DNA of 64,000 nucleotides from an uncultured Alistipes sp. GTDB lineage: Bacteria; Bacteroidota; Bacteroidia; Bacteroidales; Rikenellaceae. The stretch is taken from contig URBK01000006.1 of assembly GCA_900546065.1 (NCBI GenBank), positions 62,001-126,000 on the forward strand. The letters are read 5' to 3'. The notes below the pieces were generated by a model. The model searched no databases. It was not told where the DNA came from and worked only from the letters and a program-made list of their open reading frames with translations. The translations under genes and the position numbers were made by a program. Below are positions 60,625-64,000 of this stretch, piece by piece; position 1 is the first letter of the stretch, and each line of letters opens with the position of its first letter.

Positions 60625-61752
60625 CTATAATTTCAACGACTTTGGTTTCATCAGATGACTTCGTAACTGTACAAAGAACGTCGACACCAAACCTTCGCGG
60701 TAAACAATGCGATGCTTCCAACGATTCGCCCACCACCGGCGGAATTTATAACTCAAAGATCGCAATATACCGGCATTTTGAGGCTTCGCCTCAGAAAACT
60801 CTGGCTCAAAAATCTCCGCAAGAACGCGCTTCTCTAAATTTACATCTCGCTCGAATGAAGGCAAAAGGCCATCAGACATACCAAGATAATCAATGCATAT
60901 ACCGTTTAAGCAATGCAGAAACTTATGCATATTCAACTCTTTCGCAAACGTCTCCAAAGACACCCAATCTACACTCGCCGAATTTCGCTCGACAAAATAC
61001 TTCCAATCCAACAAATGCCTGAGTCCTATGTTCTCTGCCGCAAAATGCGCAGCAGCATGCCGCAACAGGAAAAGAGCATTGAAATCAGCTGACGGCAGAT
61101 ATACAGTCTCGCCATCGACCGTAACGCTCTCCATTTCCTCTCTTACTAGAGACTGTAAGCGCTTCTCAATAACACGATTTGAAGCGTGCGCATGAATGTT
61201 CAGAAAATCGTAATGGTTCTCAACCATAACACCATCAAAATAAAATACCGTATGATGGTGTTCATCCTCATCTATTTTAATCTTTAACTCATTACGCAGG
61301 AGATCATCGGCCTTTGTTTGGACATTGACAATATGCGACTTGCCGGCGGGATCGGTTTCGACACCAAAAAGCCAAATATCAATATCACCACATGGCCGAT
61401 GTTCAGGAATCGGATAATTAAGACTTAATCCGTATCCCTTCAATATCATCATGCGAATACCATGACTCGCAAAAAAATGAGCCATGGCAACTATGGCCGC
61501 CTTCTGCTTGGCATATTTCTGCTCTATATGCTCGACATTTATTGCCCATCGAATCTTCAAAGACCGATCAGACAAAAACACTGATCTTACTTTATCAGAC
61601 TCATAATGCGAAATAGAATCCCATACAACCGCAAGGACGCCCTGCTCTGATGCACAAAAATATAACCCATCTAACGAAGCAATATGCAAATCCACTAATG
61701 GGAATTTATCATTGGATAATAACGATAATATGCATATTGGGTAATTATTCAT
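60625..61752 (-). CDS. Nucleotidyltransferase-fold protein of the surface polysaccharide region
   Basis: 375 residues, markedly AT-richer than the genes before 60400. MMILKGYGLSLNYPIPEHRPCGDIDIWLFG is the LKG...GDIDI pattern of the 'uncharacterised nucleotidyltransferase' family often found in polysaccharide clusters; ADFNALFLLRHAAAHF, GLRHLLDWKYFV follow. Cytoplasmic. Its start overlaps the stop of the upstream glycosyltransferase gene by four bases (ATGA), so it is the last gene of that operon. Function unknown; a role in modifying a glycan intermediate is inferred only from neighbours. Confidence 0.8.
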   Translation of the reverse strand: MNNYPICILSLLSNDKFPLVDLHIASLDGLYFCASEQGVLAVVWDSISHYESDKVRSVFLSDRSLKIRWAINVEHIEQKYAKQKAAIVAMAHFFASHGIRMMILKGYGLSLNYPIPEHRPCGDIDIWLFGVETDPAGKSHIVNVQTKADDLLRNELKIKIDEDEHHHTVFYFDGVMVENHYDFLNIHAHASNRVIEKRLQSLVREEMESVTVDGETVYLPSADFNALFLLRHAAAHFAAENIGLRHLLDWKYFVERNSASVDWVSLETFAKELNMHKFLHCLNGICIDYLGMSDGLLPSFERDVNLEKRVLAEIFEPEFSEAKPQNAGILRSLSYKFRRWWANRWKHRIVYREGLVSTFFVQLRSHLMKPKSLKL

Positions 61753-62963
61753 AACAGATGATGCAACTTATGAACCAAATTATCGATGCAATTATCAAAG
61801 TCATAATATTTCTGACTATAAAGTTTACCATTAAGTCCCATTTGCTGTAATACAGACTTATCTTCTTCACTCAGACGAATCAACAAATCAGCCAAAGACT
61901 TATAATCGCCAGCACGGACACTATAGCCACATTTAGAATCAGATACAACTCTTTCCCCCTCTCCATTTATCATCGCAACTATAGGTTTGCCTGCATACAT
62001 ATAAGCCTGCAGTCTTGAAGGAACTGTCAAACTAAAAATCTCACTATCTTTCAATGATAGCAACAATACATCTGCTTTATCAAATAAATTAGGCATAACA
62101 GATAAAGGGAACCTCCCTAAGCAATGGACGGTCTTCCCCAATTCGTGCTCCTGAACGTAAGATTCTACCCAAGATTTTTTCCTACCTTCACCTACAAAAA
62201 CAAAATGAATATTCGCATGATCCTTAATTCTATAAGCTGCCTGCAAAACATTTGGTAAGTCCTGTGCATCGCCCATATTTCCAGCCATCATCACAATAAA
62301 CCCAGTTGGGAAACTAGGTATCTCAAAATTTTCCTTCGGCCTATTACATAACACAGCATCAATCCAATTCGGGAAATAATCTATCTTAGGAGCGAAGTTA
62401 CCTTTATTGCATATTGATTGCTTAAAACCCTTAGAACTGATTAAAATCCTATCCGAATTTTTGTATATCCATGTGGTTAGCGTCTCAAATATAGATAATA
62501 TACGTTTATTCCTTATACCTCCTGCCGCAGAAAGGCTCTCGGGCCAAAGATCTTGTACCCAGAACAACAATGGAATATGCTGCATTTTTTTCACAATCAC
62601 AGCTGGTATACCGACCATAATAGGAGAAGTCTCATATACAAATATAGCACCATATTTTCTTGTAAGTCCTATCCATAGAGACAATAACGAGGAAAATATA
62701 GTATAACTTATATAGTTCAAAGACAGTCGTATTGCTCCACCTTTTCCTCTGGGAATAATAAAGGACCTATATATTTTGACCCCTTCCACTATTTCCCTGC
62801 GACGTCTAAAAATGCCGTATCCTTTAAAATAATGACCTATAGGATAATCAGGGATCGCAGTCATGACCTCAACCTCAAATCCTCGATGCAATAATTCAAA
62901 TGCCATATCATTACATTTGAAGCTCTCCGGATAGAAATGAGGTGTTACAATCAAGATTCGCAT
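61749..62963 (-). CDS. Glycosyltransferase family 4 (WbuB-like)
   Basis: 404 residues, GT-B fold: VTPHFYPESFKCNDMAFELLHRGFEVEVMTAIPDYP at the N-terminus, GFIVMMAGNMGDAQDLPNVLQAAYRI and HFVFVGEGRKKSWVESYVQEHEL for the nucleotide domain, and SLTVPSRLQAYMYAGKPIVAMINGEGE (the E-x7-E region). WbuB-like enzymes transfer fucosamine/HexNAc residues in O-antigen synthesis. Strongly AT-rich, and its base composition differs from the Rfb genes. Four bases after the UDP-GlcNAc epimerase gene. Confidence 0.87.
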   Translation of the reverse strand: MRILIVTPHFYPESFKCNDMAFELLHRGFEVEVMTAIPDYPIGHYFKGYGIFRRRREIVEGVKIYRSFIIPRGKGGAIRLSLNYISYTIFSSLLSLWIGLTRKYGAIFVYETSPIMVGIPAVIVKKMQHIPLLFWVQDLWPESLSAAGGIRNKRILSIFETLTTWIYKNSDRILISSKGFKQSICNKGNFAPKIDYFPNWIDAVLCNRPKENFEIPSFPTGFIVMMAGNMGDAQDLPNVLQAAYRIKDHANIHFVFVGEGRKKSWVESYVQEHELGKTVHCLGRFPLSVMPNLFDKADVLLLSLKDSEIFSLTVPSRLQAYMYAGKPIVAMINGEGERVVSDSKCGYSVRAGDYKSLADLLIRLSEEDKSVLQQMGLNGKLYSQKYYDFDNCIDNLVHKLHHLL

Positions 62964-62967
62964 AATA

Positions 62968-64000
62968 TTATTTTCTCCACACCATAGTGTTTATAATAGG
63001 CGTATAAGATTGAATTATTTTAACTACAGTATCAGAAACGTTTTTATCAGAATATGCCGGGACATTAAACCTGCATGGCTTAATCCTAACTGCCATATCT
63101 ACAGCCTGTATAACATGTTCGGCGGCAATAGAACCTATGATAAACACACCTTTATCCATAGCCTCAGGACGTTCTGTAGATGTCCGAACCGATACTGCAG
63201 GGAAACCAAGACATGCGCTTTCTTCAGGCAATGTACCACTATCTGATACTACACAGAATGCATTAAGTTGTAACTTGTTGTAATCGAAAAAACCTAACGG
63301 CTTATGCTGAATAACTCTATGGTCAAACTTAAAATCTCGAGCTTTTATATACTTCTCCGATCTAGGATGGCATGAATACAATATAGGCATGTCATATTTC
63401 TCCGCCAAAGCATTAACCGCAGACATCAATGAGAAGAAATTCTTTTCTATGTCGATGTTTTCTTCTCTGTGCGCTGACAACAATATATATTTTCCGGGCT
63501 CAAGTCCTAGTTGCTCCAAAACATCACTTTTTTCTATATCGTCGATATTACTTGACAACACTTCAGCCATGGGAGATCCAACCACATACGTATACTCTGG
63601 TCTTACGCCTGAGGCTAAGATATAACGTCTCGCATGCTCCGAGTAACACAAATTAACGTCACTCGTAACGTCTACAATTCGCCTTATTACCTCCTCGGGC
63701 AGATTCTCGTCTTTACACCTGTTTCCTGCCTCCATATGAAATATGGGTATTTTCAATCTTTTAGCAGATATTACCGACAAACAGGAATTCGTATCACCAA
63801 GCACAATAACTGCGTCTGGTTTTACCGTAGCCATTAGCTCATACGACTTTGCTATGACATTACCCATTGTTTGACCTATATTGTCACCTACTACACCCAA
63901 GTAATGATCCGGAGCTCTTAATCCGAGTTCCTTAAAAAAAATCTCGTTTAACTGATAATCATAATTCTGTCCAGTATGAACAAGTATGTGATCAAAAAAT
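62968..64000 (-). CDS. wecB: UDP-N-acetylglucosamine 2-epimerase, non-hydrolysing (5' end outside window)
   Basis: The frame continues to the window edge, where it reads DHILVHTGQNYDYQLNEIFF and then APDHYLGVVGDNIGQTMGNVIAKS, VIVLGDTNSCLSVISAKRL, IFHMEAGNRCKDENLPEEVIRRIVD, LLSAHREENID, and VVSDSGTLPEESACLGFPAVSVR. These are the UDP-GlcNAc 2-epimerase signatures, including the SGG-like and HREN motifs and the two catalytic Glu/Asp sites. It produces UDP-ManNAc (or a fucosamine-type intermediate) for the polymer. Part of the AT-rich glycan operon with the two genes downstream. Confidence 0.92.
   Translation of the reverse strand, partial: FFDHILVHTGQNYDYQLNEIFFKELGLRAPDHYLGVVGDNIGQTMGNVIAKSYELMATVKPDAVIVLGDTNSCLSVISAKRLKIPIFHMEAGNRCKDENLPEEVIRRIVDVTSDVNLCYSEHARRYILASGVRPEYTYVVGSPMAEVLSSNIDDIEKSDVLEQLGLEPGKYILLSAHREENIDIEKNFFSLMSAVNALAEKYDMPILYSCHPRSEKYIKARDFKFDHRVIQHKPLGFFDYNKLQLNAFCVVSDSGTLPEESACLGFPAVSVRTSTERPEAMDKGVFIIGSIAAEHVIQAVDMAVRIKPCRFNVPAYSDKNVSDTVVKIIQSYTPIINTMVWRK

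Overview
The window looks like chromosomal DNA of a gut Bacteroidota, most likely Bacteroidales and plausibly Alistipes/Rikenellaceae. The reasons are: recurring promoters of the Bacteroidota type (TTG, about 19-20 bp, then TAnnTTTG); Bacteroidota-specific families (DUF4290, DUF4954); lipoproteins and TonB-dependent uptake; and a GC content that by eye is well above 50% over most of the window. The genus is an inference from composition and gene content; no 16S gene is present.

Layout. 1-6.2 kb: DUF4290 (cut by the window edge), an NtrC-type sigma-54 activator with a degenerate receiver, a GH30 lipoprotein, a membrane-anchored subtilisin and a DUF4954 protein. 6.5-7.5 kb: a frameshifted alpha/beta hydrolase. 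7.8-12.7 kb: an arsenic operon (ArsF-like with an internal amber codon, ArsG-like CcdA-type permease, thioredoxin-like protein, two ArsP-type permeases, ArsC) and upstream arsR with its own terminator. 13.2 kb: tRNA-Leu(CAA). 13.6-18.2 kb: GH2 beta-galactosidase and GH76 glycosidase. 18.5-18.7 kb: a candidate structured small RNA ending in a terminator. 18.9-21.1 kb: DPP-IV-type peptidase. 21.4-26.7 kb: tatA-tatC followed by a TIM-barrel isomerase, a Gfo/Idh/MocA oxidoreductase and a DUF1080 (3-keto-glycoside hydrolase) lipoprotein. 27.6-30.5 kb: TonB-dependent receptor divergent from a LuxR-type regulator. 30.6-31.5 kb: duplicated promoter module and nitroreductase. 31.5-35.9 kb: aromatic amino acid operon pheA - aminotransferase - tyrA - DAHP synthase/chorismate mutase. 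35.9-39.6 kb: alpha/beta hydrolase - membrane MurF-like ligase - Ddl. 39.8-45.5 kb: GH13 amylase, acyltransferase, small envelope proteins, radical SAM protein. 45.6-56.7 kb: surface polysaccharide genes (rfbBDCA, aminotransferase, ugd, WecA-like, Wzz, Wza). 56.9-60.4 kb: flavin reductase, GH16, a nitrilase interrupted by TGA, GIN-domain lipoprotein. 60.6-64 kb: clearly AT-richer glycan genes (nucleotidyltransferase-like, GT4, WecB).

The strongest non-gene signal is a ribosome-mediated attenuator ahead of the aromatic operon. It has a 21-codon leader peptide rich in Phe/Tyr codons, a downstream intrinsic terminator, and a segment of the leader that is perfectly complementary to the terminator's first arm, so it can act as antiterminator. 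Other points of interest are the tatAC/3-keto-glycoside cluster with single-arginine Tat-like signals, tandem duplicated promoters, a candidate ncRNA, and three otherwise intact genes each broken by one lesion.
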